Part shown: positions 17,890 through 26,783 of the stretch, one piece after another
Layout: every line of letters begins with the position of its first letter
Position numbering within the stretch: position 1 is the first letter of the stretch
Assembly: GCA_031548835.1 (NCBI GenBank)
Contig: JAVBQS010000110.1
Location: 1-64,000 of the forward strand
Direction of reading: 5' to 3'
Source: WQTU01 sp031548835
Lineage (GTDB): Bacteria > Spirochaetota > Spirochaetia > CADAEX01
Length of the DNA stretch: 64,000 bases
Notes under the pieces: generated by a model
Databases searched by the model: none
The model's input: only the letters and a program-made list of their open reading frames with translations
What the model was told of the DNA's origin: nothing
Program-made: the position numbers and the translations under genes

Positions 17890-20514
17890 ATGTTTGCTTT
17901 TTTACATTCATTGTTTATATGGCCGTTTCAGGTGTTTATAGAAATTTTTTTTATGATTTTTATAAAAATTTTACGAAATAATATAGGACTAATAATAATA
18001 TTGTTAAGTGTTGTTCTGAATCTTTTTTTTATTTATTTTTATAAACCTTATAATTTTTTTTGTGTTAGTGAAATAAAAAATCCATTGTTAAAAAATATAG
18101 CCAATGGCAGAAAAATTGGTGAAAAAATTTCAGTAATTTTTTCAATTATAAAACCATATATATTTTTAATTCTTTATTCTTTTCTTTTTATTGCTGCCTA
18201 TGATTATTTTATCAATACAACATATCTTGAAAAATCTTCTTTTTTTATTATAAAAGATTTAAATCAGCCGGATCAATTAATAAAAATTGGAACAGTTACT
18301 TTAAATCTTTTTCCTGTTTTAATGCTTATCTTTGCTATTGTTTCTGTATTTATTCCATTTATTTTATATAAAAGAAAAATTATTATTTGCCGTGCAGCAG
18401 CTTTTATAATTTTGTTTTTACTATTCTTTTTTATTTTATATAACAGTCCTTCCGGGTTAGCTCTGTTTTGGATTGTGACAGGATTATTTTTATTATTTAT
18501 AAATATTTTAAGCTCTTTAAAAAGTTCTGGAAAAATATTTAAAGCTCTGATTGTTTTTTCATGCATTCTGTTTTTATTGTTTTTTATAAAACGGTTTAAT
18601 AATTTTAAAATTAAATATATGATTGCGTTAATTGTTATAGATATAACAGTAATGCTGATAGCTTTAAAAAAAGAAGCAATAAAAAAGTTTTTTGAAAACA
18701 GCTGTTTTTTATCCAGGGATAAAGATCTCTGTAGTTTATACAAATATTCATCAATAATTCTTTTTATTCTTACAGGTCTTGCTGTTCCGTTTCTTCTATT
18801 AGCATCATCTCCAACAGAATTTGATAATCCAACAGATATGATTATAAGAACAATTCTTCAGGCAGGATCAATTTTTATTGTATTTTCATTTCTTGTATGG
18901 ACTTTTTCAACATTGCCTATGCGTAGGTTTTTATCTCTTTTTTTATCATTTATAGCAGTTCTTGCTTTTTTCTGTTGTTTTATTTTTATGGGAAAATATG
19001 GCGCTATGGCTCCTGGTTTTGTTTTTGATAGCTGGGAACAGTTTGATAGATCTAAAGATTTAATAAAAAGCATATTGGCAGTTGTATTATCTTTTTTGAC
19101 AATATTTATCATTTTCCGTATTAATAAGTTGCGCTGGCTAAAAGACGGATTTATAATATTGTGCTTGTCTTTAGTTGTAATGTCAGGAGTTAATTTATTT
19201 ACAATTATTAAAGAATATACTCTTTTGAATTCCCGCTCAGACAGGCTTGCAGATAAAGATTCTTCGAATGAAAAAAGATATAATATTTTTAATTTTTCAA
19301 AAACAGGAAAAAACATTTTTATTTTATTTCTTGATAAAGCTCCTGGCCATACTTTCTCTTATGCTTTGGATTTAAAACCTTCTTTAAAAAAAGATTTTGA
19401 TGGTTTTGTCTGGTATCCTAATACAATATCTTTTGGCCCTAATACATTGTTTGGACTTCCCGCAATGATTGGTGGATATGAGTACACGCCTCTCCAGATA
19501 AATGAACGTAAAAATATATCTCTTAAAGATAAAGTAAATGAATCACTCAAAGTGCTGCCTGCTATTTTTGGAGAAGCAGGATATAATGTTGTTGTTACAG
19601 ACCCTTCATATTCTAATTTGTCGTGGATACCTGACACAAGTATTTATGATAGCATGGAAAATGTAAAAGCGTATAACATTACAGGAATTTTCAGAAACAG
19701 GTTTAACAAAGAAAATACAGAAAGAAACAAAGGATTTTCCAAAATCTTTGATCATGATATTATGATGAGATTTTCAATATTCAGAATTCTGCCGCCCTTT
19801 TTAAGGCCATTATTATATTACGATGGAAACTGGTTAAAACTGGTTGGATCTTCAAGCTATAACCAATCTATAAAACATTATCCAAACCTTCTTTACCTTG
19901 AGGATTTGTGTAGTATTAATGATGCCGGAAATAATTTTAATATTATGATGAATGAAGCAACGCACAACCCTGGCCCGTATGATAAAAATTTTGAGCTCAC
20001 TGCGAAGCCTGTTGAATATTCTGATGATGATATAAAAAAATTCGGCTCCAGCGGTAATGTAAAATATATTTATGCATATACAGCAGCTCTTTCTGCTATT
20101 TCCGGATGGTTTGAATGGCTGAAAAAAGAAGAAATATATGATAATACAAAAATTATTATAGTAAGCGATCACGGATGGTCTTTTAATGAAAAAATTCTTG
20201 ATTCCTGGGTTCAGGAAAATTATAACCCGCTATTATTAGTAAAAGATTTTAATTCCAGGGGCTCTATAGTAAGGTCTGATCAATTTATGACAAACGCAGA
20301 TGTTCCGGCAATAGCAGTTAAATCTTTGGATAATCCAATTAATCCATATACAGGGGAAACTATTGACAGTTCTCCTAAAGATGAAGAAATTTTTGTTGCT
20401 AGCGGACATTGGGCTGTTAAAAGCCAAAAAGAAGATTCTCTTGTTATCGGAACAATTTTTGAAGTAAAAAATAAAAATATATTTGATTCTGAAAATTGGG
20501 TAAGTATAAAGTAA
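17890..20514 (+). CDS. Fusion of a YidC/Oxa1-like membrane domain to an LTA-synthase-like sulfatase domain
   Basis: 874 residues. Residues 1-215 align by eye with the separate YidC-like protein at 28052: IIKDLNQPDQL against the partner's FIKDLSLPDKM, and LYNSPSGLALFW against LYNAPSALVLYW. The charged cytoplasmic hairpin with the MQPEL motif is reduced. More helices follow (215-440), then an alkaline-phosphatase-superfamily domain with metal ligand Asp482 (FLDKAPG), nucleophile candidate Thr519 (PNTLFGLPAM) and Asp760-His761 (VSDHG). Known members of the superfamily transfer phosphoglycerol or phosphoethanolamine from lipids to glycans outside the membrane. A YidC-like domain as a built-in part is unusual and suggests it acts in substrate or lipid handling. 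Function is inferred. Confidence 0.88.
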   Translation: MFAFLHSLFIWPFQVFIEIFFMIFIKILRNNIGLIIILLSVVLNLFFIYFYKPYNFFCVSEIKNPLLKNIANGRKIGEKISVIFSIIKPYIFLILYSFLFIAAYDYFINTTYLEKSSFFIIKDLNQPDQLIKIGTVTLNLFPVLMLIFAIVSVFIPFILYKRKIIICRAAAFIILFLLFFFILYNSPSGLALFWIVTGLFLLFINILSSLKSSGKIFKALIVFSCILFLLFFIKRFNNFKIKYMIALIVIDITVMLIALKKEAIKKFFENSCFLSRDKDLCSLYKYSSIILFILTGLAVPFLLLASSPTEFDNPTDMIIRTILQAGSIFIVFSFLVWTFSTLPMRRFLSLFLSFIAVLAFFCCFIFMGKYGAMAPGFVFDSWEQFDRSKDLIKSILAVVLSFLTIFIIFRINKLRWLKDGFIILCLSLVVMSGVNLFTIIKEYTLLNSRSDRLADKDSSNEKRYNIFNFSKTGKNIFILFLDKAPGHTFSYALDLKPSLKKDFDGFVWYPNTISFGPNTLFGLPAMIGGYEYTPLQINERKNISLKDKVNESLKVLPAIFGEAGYNVVVTDPSYSNLSWIPDTSIYDSMENVKAYNITGIFRNRFNKENTERNKGFSKIFDHDIMMRFSIFRILPPFLRPLLYYDGNWLKLVGSSSYNQSIKHYPNLLYLEDLCSINDAGNNFNIMMNEATHNPGPYDKNFELTAKPVEYSDDDIKKFGSSGNVKYIYAYTAALSAISGWFEWLKKEEIYDNTKIIIVSDHGWSFNEKILDSWVQENYNPLLLVKDFNSRGSIVRSDQFMTNADVPAIAVKSLDNPINPYTGETIDSSPKDEEIFVASGHWAVKSQKEDSLVIGTIFEVKNKNIFDSENWVSIK

Positions 20515-20521
20515 TAATTAT

Positions 20522-21673
20522 ATGCATAGTAATAAAAAAATAGATAAAATAAAAAAAATATTTTCTGATAAAAATCTTATTCAGATACTTTTCTGGTACA
20601 GAATTGTTATGGTCTTTGTAATGGATTATTTTGTGAAAGATCTTACAAGAAGAGGAGATACACCCAAATATCTTTTTGCAAATCCTTTTGATCTTTTTAA
20701 TACTTATGGATTTACTCTTTTTTTAGATGATACCAGGCTTGTCCAGTTTTTTGTAAGTTCCATACAGATGCTTTTAAGATATGAAATTTTAACACATATT
20801 GTTTTTTCACTGCTTGCTTTTTATGGAATAAAACATTTTTTAAATGCTGTTCCTGAAAAAAATAATAAATATTATAAAATATTGATTTTAATGATGTTTC
20901 TTCCATCGTTTACTTTATGGTCTTCTGTTGCAGGAAAAGAGCCTGTTGTTGTTTTTGCAATAGGAATAATATCTGCAGAAGTTGTAAGGTTTTTTTCAGG
21001 CGAAAAATTCAGAATATCTTTCTTAATGATTATTTCTTTTTATTTGATTTTAATAGTTAAACAGCAATATATTCCTGCTGTTTTTCAATTGGCTCTGTAT
21101 ATGATATTAAGGAGAAAAACAAAACTCTCATGGAAAGCAGATCTAGCTGTTTTGTCAGCAGTACTTACGGTAAATTGTTTATTAATTTATTTTTTTAGAG
21201 ATAAAATTGATTCATTTATTTTGGACCGGCTTTTTGATATGTTTGATGGAGATAGTGCGCGCTCAACAAGGGAAAGAGTTTTTATAGAACAGTATGATTT
21301 TTTCAAAAAAATGCCTTATTTATTGCCGCTTGCTGTTTGGGGGCCTACCTGGAGCGAAACAAAAATCTCAATACTCCATCTTTATGTTTTTGTAGAAAAT
21401 TTAATTTTGCTTGGCGTTTATATATATCTTATAAAAGATTTTTTTCTTAAAATTTTTAAGAAATTTAATATATATTATCAATGGCTTTTTATTTCTGTAA
21501 TTGCAGTAGGTTGGCTTTTTTTTGCTCAATATATGCAGGGAGTAATGAATCCCGGAGCTGCAATAAGGTATAGAACAAATATATATCTTCTGGTAACAGC
21601 ATTATGGTATTCTGTTACATGTGTAAGAGAACAGATTTCTCCTGAAAATAACTGCTCCAAAGATATTGTTTAA
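20522..21673 (+). CDS. Polytopic membrane protein, Wzy/EpsG-like polymerase candidate
   Basis: 383 residues with about nine or ten hydrophobic helices and a soluble loop around 240-275 (DGDSARSTRERVF). The segments GDTPKYLF near the start and FTLWSSVAGKEPVVVF near 138 resemble the S..GK motif of EpsG-type polymerases, and the protein sits in a locus that also has an initiating transferase and a Wzx-like flippase. It starts 7 bases after the fusion gene. The most likely role is polymerisation of lipid-linked repeat units at the outer face of the inner membrane. Sequence motifs alone do not prove this. Confidence 0.7.
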   Translation: MHSNKKIDKIKKIFSDKNLIQILFWYRIVMVFVMDYFVKDLTRRGDTPKYLFANPFDLFNTYGFTLFLDDTRLVQFFVSSIQMLLRYEILTHIVFSLLAFYGIKHFLNAVPEKNNKYYKILILMMFLPSFTLWSSVAGKEPVVVFAIGIISAEVVRFFSGEKFRISFLMIISFYLILIVKQQYIPAVFQLALYMILRRKTKLSWKADLAVLSAVLTVNCLLIYFFRDKIDSFILDRLFDMFDGDSARSTRERVFIEQYDFFKKMPYLLPLAVWGPTWSETKISILHLYVFVENLILLGVYIYLIKDFFLKIFKKFNIYYQWLFISVIAVGWLFFAQYMQGVMNPGAAIRYRTNIYLLVTALWYSVTCVREQISPENNCSKDIV

Positions 21674-21753
21674 CTAGATATAAAAAATAATATTTTTTAT
21701 ATAAAAAACATTATAAGATATTTTTATTTTATAGTTGAAAACTACATATAAAG

Positions 21754-21783
21754 TTGAAAATTCTGACAATAAAACAGTATAAT
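21754..21783 (+). promoter_or_regulatory. Sigma-70-type promoter upstream of ugd
   Basis: TTGAAA at 21754-21759 and a perfect TATAAT at 21778-21783 are separated by 18 bases. Transcription would start near 21790, leaving about 80 bases of leader before ugd. The genes that follow to 26062 are tightly packed, so this is a good candidate for the promoter of the nucleotide-sugar/flippase block. Confidence 0.55.
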
Positions 21784-21869
21784 GGAATTAAAATTATTAC
21801 AAATGTAATAATTTTTTATAAAATATTTGAAAAAGATAGGATTGTTAATTATTTCTTATGGAGTTATAG

Positions 21870-23177
21870 ATGAAAATAGCAATTATTGGCACAGGTTATG
21901 TTGGACTGGTTTCCGGCGCTTGTTTTGCAGAATTCGGATGGGATGTAACCTGTATTGATAAAAATAGTGAAAGAATCAATTCTCTTGAAAAAGGCATAAT
22001 ACCTATATATGAACCAGGGCTTGAAGATCTTGTTAAAAAAAATGTAAAAGAAAGCCGTCTCAATTTTTCTCTTGAATATTCCCCATATGTTGAAGATGCA
22101 GATATTGTTTTTATTGCAGTAGGGACTCCTTCAAGGCGCGGAGATGGTTATGCAGATCTTACCTATGTTTATGAAGCAGCCAAAGAAATAGCTTCACATT
22201 TAAAAGGCTATACTGTAATTGTTGATAAAAGCACTGTCCCTGTGGGTACAGCCAGGAATGTTGCAAAAATAATAAGAGCTGAAAATCCAGCAGCAGAATT
22301 TGATGTTACATCAAACCCTGAATTTTTGCGGGAAGGATCAGCTATCGGCGATTTTATGCGCCCGGACAGGGTTGTTCTTGGCGTTGAAAGTGAGAAAGCA
22401 GAGGAGATGCTTAGAGAGCTTTACAGGCCTCTTTATTTAATTGAAACACCAATGGTAATAACAGGGCTTGAAACAGCAGAGCTTATTAAATATGCTTCCA
22501 ATGCTTTTCTCGCTGCTAAAATTTCTTTTATAAATGAGATAGCAAACCTTTGTGAAAAAGTAGGCGCTGATGTTAAAGATGTTTCAAAAGGAATGGGGCT
22601 TGATAAAAGAATAGGCCCTAAATTTCTTCATGCCGGGCCCGGTTATGGAGGTTCATGTTTTCCAAAAGATGTCAGCGCGCTTGTCAAAATTTTCCATGAT
22701 AATGGAATGACTGCCAGAATTCTTGAATCAGTTATTAATGTAAATAATTCCCAGAAATCTCTTATGGTTAACAAAATTCGCGAAGCGCTTGGCGGCAGCG
22801 AATATAAAAAGACAATTGCTTTTCTTGGACTTACCTTTAAACCTGAAACTGATGATATGAGAGAAGCTCCTTCTCTTACAATTATTCCTGCTCTTCTGAA
22901 CGGCAATGCTGTTATTAAGGCGACAGATCCTGAAGGAATAGAGGAAGCAAAAAAACTGCTTCCTTCTGAAATCAATTATTATAATGATCTTTATGAAACA
23001 TGCAAAAATGCTGATGCAGTTGTTATTCTTACTGAGTGGAATCAATACAGGGCAGTTGATTTTGAAAAGTTAAAGAAAATAATGAAAGACAATATATTTA
23101 TTGATCTTAGAAATATATATAATAAGGATATAGTTGAGAAAGCAGGGTTTAAATATATTTCTGTCGGCCGAAAGTGA
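21870..23177 (+). CDS. ugd: UDP-glucose 6-dehydrogenase
   Basis: 435 residues, the usual length. The N-terminal NAD-binding loop IGTGYVGLVSGACF, the middle-domain block FLREGSAIGDFM, and the catalytic cysteine in GPGYGGSCFPKD (about residue 258) are intact; the C-terminal domain has LGLTFKPETDDMREAP. The enzyme oxidises UDP-glucose to UDP-glucuronate in two NAD-dependent steps. Its product is the substrate of the UDP-xylose synthase encoded two genes downstream and of the epimerase at 37.8 kb. It starts a block with the cytidylyltransferase (9-base gap) and UDP-xylose synthase. Confidence 0.96.
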   Translation: MKIAIIGTGYVGLVSGACFAEFGWDVTCIDKNSERINSLEKGIIPIYEPGLEDLVKKNVKESRLNFSLEYSPYVEDADIVFIAVGTPSRRGDGYADLTYVYEAAKEIASHLKGYTVIVDKSTVPVGTARNVAKIIRAENPAAEFDVTSNPEFLREGSAIGDFMRPDRVVLGVESEKAEEMLRELYRPLYLIETPMVITGLETAELIKYASNAFLAAKISFINEIANLCEKVGADVKDVSKGMGLDKRIGPKFLHAGPGYGGSCFPKDVSALVKIFHDNGMTARILESVINVNNSQKSLMVNKIREALGGSEYKKTIAFLGLTFKPETDDMREAPSLTIIPALLNGNAVIKATDPEGIEEAKKLLPSEINYYNDLYETCKNADAVVILTEWNQYRAVDFEKLKKIMKDNIFIDLRNIYNKDIVEKAGFKYISVGRK

Positions 23178-23186
23178 GGAATTAGT

Positions 23187-23651
23187 TTGAATTATAACAG
23201 ATGTGCTGTAAATGGCGTTTTTGATCTTTTTCATGTCGGGCATGTGAGGCTTTTAAAAAGAGCAAAAGAGATGTTTAAAGAAGTAGTTGTTACTGTAGAT
23301 TCTGATGAACTTACAACAAAAGAGAAAAGAAAACCTATTTTTAACCAGGATGAACGGATTGAAATATTAAAAGCGTGCCGCTATGTTGCTGATGCAGTTA
23401 TTGTTGACAGATCCTGGGGCCCGCATGCATTTGATCCTGAAAAAGTAGATGAATTTATGAATCAATATAATATAGATGCAGTTTTTGTTGCTGCTGATGA
23501 TGATGAATATGTAAAATACTGGTTTGGCTATCTTTACAGCCAGGGAAAAGTTATCATTGTTCCAAGAACAAAAGATGTATCAACTACACATGTTATTAAG
23601 GTTGTTAACGGAGAAATTGTTAAAGAACTTGAGGGAAATTGTAAGGAGTGA
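23187..23651 (+). CDS. CDP-alcohol-forming cytidylyltransferase (TagD/PCYT-like)
   Basis: 154 residues. The nucleotidyltransferase signature HxGH (His16-Val-Gly-His19 in DLFHVGHVRLL) and the RTxxxSTT motif (RTKDVSTT, 127-134) define the CTP:phospho-alcohol cytidylyltransferase family: glycerol-3-phosphate (TagD), phosphoethanolamine or phosphocholine. CRYVADAVIVD recalls the CryVDeVi block of the ethanolamine/choline enzymes, so the substrate is uncertain. A CDP-glycerol glycerophosphotransferase lies 3 kb downstream, which favours CDP-glycerol. The start is a TTG with GAGGA upstream, 9 bases after ugd. Confidence 0.87.
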   Translation: MNYNRCAVNGVFDLFHVGHVRLLKRAKEMFKEVVVTVDSDELTTKEKRKPIFNQDERIEILKACRYVADAVIVDRSWGPHAFDPEKVDEFMNQYNIDAVFVAADDDEYVKYWFGYLYSQGKVIIVPRTKDVSTTHVIKVVNGEIVKELEGNCKE

Positions 23652-23654
23652 TAA

Positions 23655-24596
23655 TTGAAAAAAATAGTTGTTACAGGCGGGGCAGGATTTATTGGTTCTC
23701 ATTTATGTGAAAGGCTTTTAAAAGAAGGTAACGATGTTATATGTCTGGATAATTTTTTTACAGGCACTAAAAAAAACATAAGCCATCTTATTGGAAATCC
23801 TTTTTTTGAATTAATGCGGCATGATGTAACTTTTCCTCTATATGTGGAAGTTGACCAGATATATAACCTGGCTTGCCCTGCAAGTCCTGTCCATTATCAA
23901 TTTGATCCTGTGCAGACAACAAAAACATCGGTTCATGGAGCAATCAATATGCTTGGTCTTGCAAAAAGAACAAAAGCAAGAATATTGCAGGCTTCAACTT
24001 CTGAGGTATATGGAGATCCTGAAGTTCATCCTCAGAGGGAAGATTACTGGGGGCGGGTTAATCCAATTGGAATTAGAAGCTGTTATGATGAAGGAAAAAG
24101 ATGTGCAGAAACTCTTTTTTTTGATTATTACAGGCAGCATAATGTTGATATAAAAGTTATCAGAATATTTAATACTTATGGGCCAAATATGCATCCTAAT
24201 GATGGGCGGGTTGTAAGTAATTTTATTGTACAAGCTCTTAAAGGTAACGATATTACAATTTACGGAGATGGTAATCAGACAAGGTCTTTTTGTTATGTTG
24301 ATGATCTTGTTGAAGGTTTAATTAAAATGATGAAAACAGAAAAAGATTTTACCGGACCTGTAAATCTTGGCAATCCAGGAGAGTTTACAATGAATCAGCT
24401 TGCAGAAATTGTTATAAAATTGACAGGATCAAAATCAAAAATAAAATATTTTCCATTGCCGCAAGATGATCCGAGGCAGAGAAAACCAGATATTGCAAAA
24501 GCTCAGCAGTATTTGAACTGGAAACCGCTTGTTGAGCTAGAGGAAGGACTTGAAAAAACAATTCAATATTTTAAGAAAACTATTAATACAAAATGA
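23655..24596 (+). CDS. UDP-glucuronate decarboxylase (UDP-xylose synthase)
   Basis: 313 residues of an extended SDR enzyme. It has the NAD-binding GGAGFIGSHLCERL, the catalytic Y-x3-K in RSCYDEGKR (about 146-154), and segments diagnostic for UXS such as NLACPASPVHYQ and STSEVYGDP. It decarboxylates UDP-glucuronate to UDP-xylose, directly using the Ugd product. The start is TTG behind a strong AAGGAG. The stop overlaps the flippase gene by 4 bases. The best alternative would be dTDP-glucose dehydratase, but the UXS-type ACPASP block argues against it. Confidence 0.93.
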   Translation: MKKIVVTGGAGFIGSHLCERLLKEGNDVICLDNFFTGTKKNISHLIGNPFFELMRHDVTFPLYVEVDQIYNLACPASPVHYQFDPVQTTKTSVHGAINMLGLAKRTKARILQASTSEVYGDPEVHPQREDYWGRVNPIGIRSCYDEGKRCAETLFFDYYRQHNVDIKVIRIFNTYGPNMHPNDGRVVSNFIVQALKGNDITIYGDGNQTRSFCYVDDLVEGLIKMMKTEKDFTGPVNLGNPGEFTMNQLAEIVIKLTGSKSKIKYFPLPQDDPRQRKPDIAKAQQYLNWKPLVELEEGLEKTIQYFKKTINTK

Positions 24597-26062
24597 GTAA
24601 TTTTAGCAGTCAAAGTTTTTTTAATCTTGTTTTTGTTTATGCTGGTGTTTTTTTAGGGTTTATTAATACTATTTTAAAAACAAAAGTTTTTTCTACAGAA
24701 GAAATAGGAGTTGTTACTATAACAACAACACTTTCCATTTTTTTGGTATTTTTAATTTCTTATGGTTTTTTGTCAGGGACAAGACGGTTTTACAGCAGGT
24801 TTAAAGATAATGTTGCTGAGAAAACAGGTTTTATTATAATAAATTTATTGGTTTCTCTTATCTTATACTGTTTTGCAAGTGTAATATTTTTTCTTTTAAA
24901 ATCTTTTATTCTGGAAAAATATAACAATCTATTGTTTGAAAGATATTTTAACGCTGTTTTTTTGTTTTTTATTGGCAATCTTTTAACAAGTTTTTTTCAA
25001 TATATTTTTGAGAGTGAATACAGATCACTCCTGGGAAATATATACTATGATATAATTCATCGTATTCTTCATTTTTTAGTATTAATTTATATGCTTAATA
25101 CTAATAGCAGTTTTTATTGGTATATATTCTTTCTTGTAATTTCTCTTTTTCTTAATATTTTATTTTATCTTGCAATGGGATTTAAGCTTATAAAGCTTGG
25201 GAAACCATCTTTCGCTATAATAACACGCAGTTTTATCATAGAATATTTAAAATACTGTTCTCTAACTTTTTCTTCTGGAATGACAGGTCTGGTAACTGAA
25301 AATATAGACAAAGTTATGATTGGGGCATATCTTTCAATGTCAGATCTTGGAATATATTCTATTGTTGTTCAAATTGCTATGCTTATAAAAATAATGAAAA
25401 ATGGATTTATAAGAATAGCTTATCCTTCTATTGCTGAAGCATGGGAGAAAAAGGATAGTAAGAAAATTCAAAATATCTATAAGGAAAATTCTGCTATACA
25501 AATATTTTTGGGATCTTTCATTTTTGTTTTTATTTTTCCAAAACAAATAATGTCTGTACTTAGCCCTGAATATATTAAGGGCAGTAATATTCTTATTGTA
25601 ATATCATTTGCTTATCTTTTAGATCTTTCAACAGGAATGAGTGAGGGTATAATATCATTGTCCAGATATTATTATTTTGATCTCTTTTTAAGAATACTTC
25701 TTGTGCTGCTTACAATAATTACAAATATAATAATGATTCCTTTTTGGGGTTTACTTGGAGCTGCTGCCGCAACTACTTTGACAATATTGATTTATAATAT
25801 ATTAAAATTAATGTTTATAAAAATAAAATTTTCAATGAACCCTTTTTCTTTTGATACAATAAAAATAATATTTTTAATTTTATTTATAGGATTTTGTTTC
25901 TTTTTTCTTTTAAAAAAAATCAATATAGAGTTAAATATTTTTAATATAATATTTTTATTTATAATTGTTTTTATTTTATATGTTATAATTGGAAAAAATA
26001 TTATAAAGATAAGTTTTTTGAACAAAATTAAAATATGTAATAAAATTAAGAGAAAAAAATAA
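24593..26062 (+). CDS. Wzx-type polysaccharide flippase (MOP superfamily)
   Basis: 489 residues with about twelve to fourteen hydrophobic helices and short basic loops. Family-type segments include ENIDKVMIGAYLSMSDLG near 245 and a helix pair with GLLGAAAATTLT near 385. Such proteins flip undecaprenyl-diphosphate-linked repeat units across the inner membrane. The start overlaps the UDP-xylose synthase stop. Right after its stop begins a decayed sulfatase gene, which suggests that a complete sulfatase gene once followed in the same operon. Confidence 0.88.
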   Translation: MSNFSSQSFFNLVFVYAGVFLGFINTILKTKVFSTEEIGVVTITTTLSIFLVFLISYGFLSGTRRFYSRFKDNVAEKTGFIIINLLVSLILYCFASVIFFLLKSFILEKYNNLLFERYFNAVFLFFIGNLLTSFFQYIFESEYRSLLGNIYYDIIHRILHFLVLIYMLNTNSSFYWYIFFLVISLFLNILFYLAMGFKLIKLGKPSFAIITRSFIIEYLKYCSLTFSSGMTGLVTENIDKVMIGAYLSMSDLGIYSIVVQIAMLIKIMKNGFIRIAYPSIAEAWEKKDSKKIQNIYKENSAIQIFLGSFIFVFIFPKQIMSVLSPEYIKGSNILIVISFAYLLDLSTGMSEGIISLSRYYYFDLFLRILLVLLTIITNIIMIPFWGLLGAAAATTLTILIYNILKLMFIKIKFSMNPFSFDTIKIIFLILFIGFCFFFLLKKINIELNIFNIIFLFIIVFILYVIIGKNIIKISFLNKIKICNKIKRKK

Positions 26063-26071
26063 AAATTATAT

Positions 26072-26620
26072 AGTAACCTTCCCCATGGTCTGCATGGAAT
26101 TGCCCAAGATGGTAATCCAATAAAAGATACAAATAATATTAGCTCCTCTGCAACAGCATATTATTCAGCAAAGAAATTCACAGATGTAATGGGGAACTGG
26201 ATAAAATGGATGAAAAATAATAATGTTTATGACAATACTATGATAATTATTGTATCTGATCATGGAAATACTTTAAACGATAATGATATTAAGCTACCAG
26301 AACAACTAGATGATGTAAAAAATCTTAGAAATATATCCAGTGTACAATCTCTTTTGCTTGTAAAAAGGTTTGGGAGCAGCGGGGGAGTAAAAATTGGTCA
26401 TGCAAGAGTAAGTCCTACTGATGCACCTGTAATATTATAAGCAGAAACAGGAATTGATTTCCCGTTTGAATACGATTTATATTCTAGTAATAAACGTATT
26501 TATAGTGATAATAAGGGTCATTTTCTAAAAGTAGATACCATAAAGTACAATTCATACAAAGTAAATGGTACAATATTTGATCCTGATTCATGGGGTATTT
26601 ATGATAATAAAAAACAATAG
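26072..26620 (+). pseudogene. C-terminal remnant of an LTA-synthase-like sulfatase
   Basis: One frame reads through the conserved C-terminal part of the sulfatase family seen at 28746 and 32630: SATAYYSAKKF, WIKWMKNNNVYDNTM and IIIVSDHGN, then LLLVKRF. An in-frame TAA (26438-26440) interrupts it, after which the same frame continues to a family-like end (GTIFDPDSWGIYDN) and TAG 26618-26620. The N-terminal membrane part and catalytic Asp/Thr are missing. A start at ATG 26189 would give an 83-residue product without an active site. It lies directly behind the flippase gene. Confidence 0.8.
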
Positions 26621-26667
26621 GGTGTTGAATTTTAAGTATAAAAAATTATAAATTATATTGATACTTT

Positions 26668-26704
26668 ATTTGCCATGTGTAAGCTACGCTTACACATGGC
26701 AAAT
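26668..26704. repeat. Perfect 17-base-pair hairpin between the sulfatase remnant and the glycerophosphotransferase gene
   Basis: ATTTGCCATGTGTAAGC (26668-26684) is followed by the loop TAC and its exact complement to 26704. No T-run follows on either strand, so it is not a standard intrinsic terminator, although the stem is strong. The sequence after it (GGGGAGGCAAGC, then GGTTGCGAAGC) is less AT-rich than the surroundings. It could be an RNA processing site, a protein-binding palindrome or a small interspersed repeat. Confidence 0.7.
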
Positions 26705-26783
26705 AGGGGAGGCAAGCAAAAAGTAAAGACCTGGTTGCGAAGCATATCAGGGTAATATCTTTTATAAACCCCGTGGAGGAATA

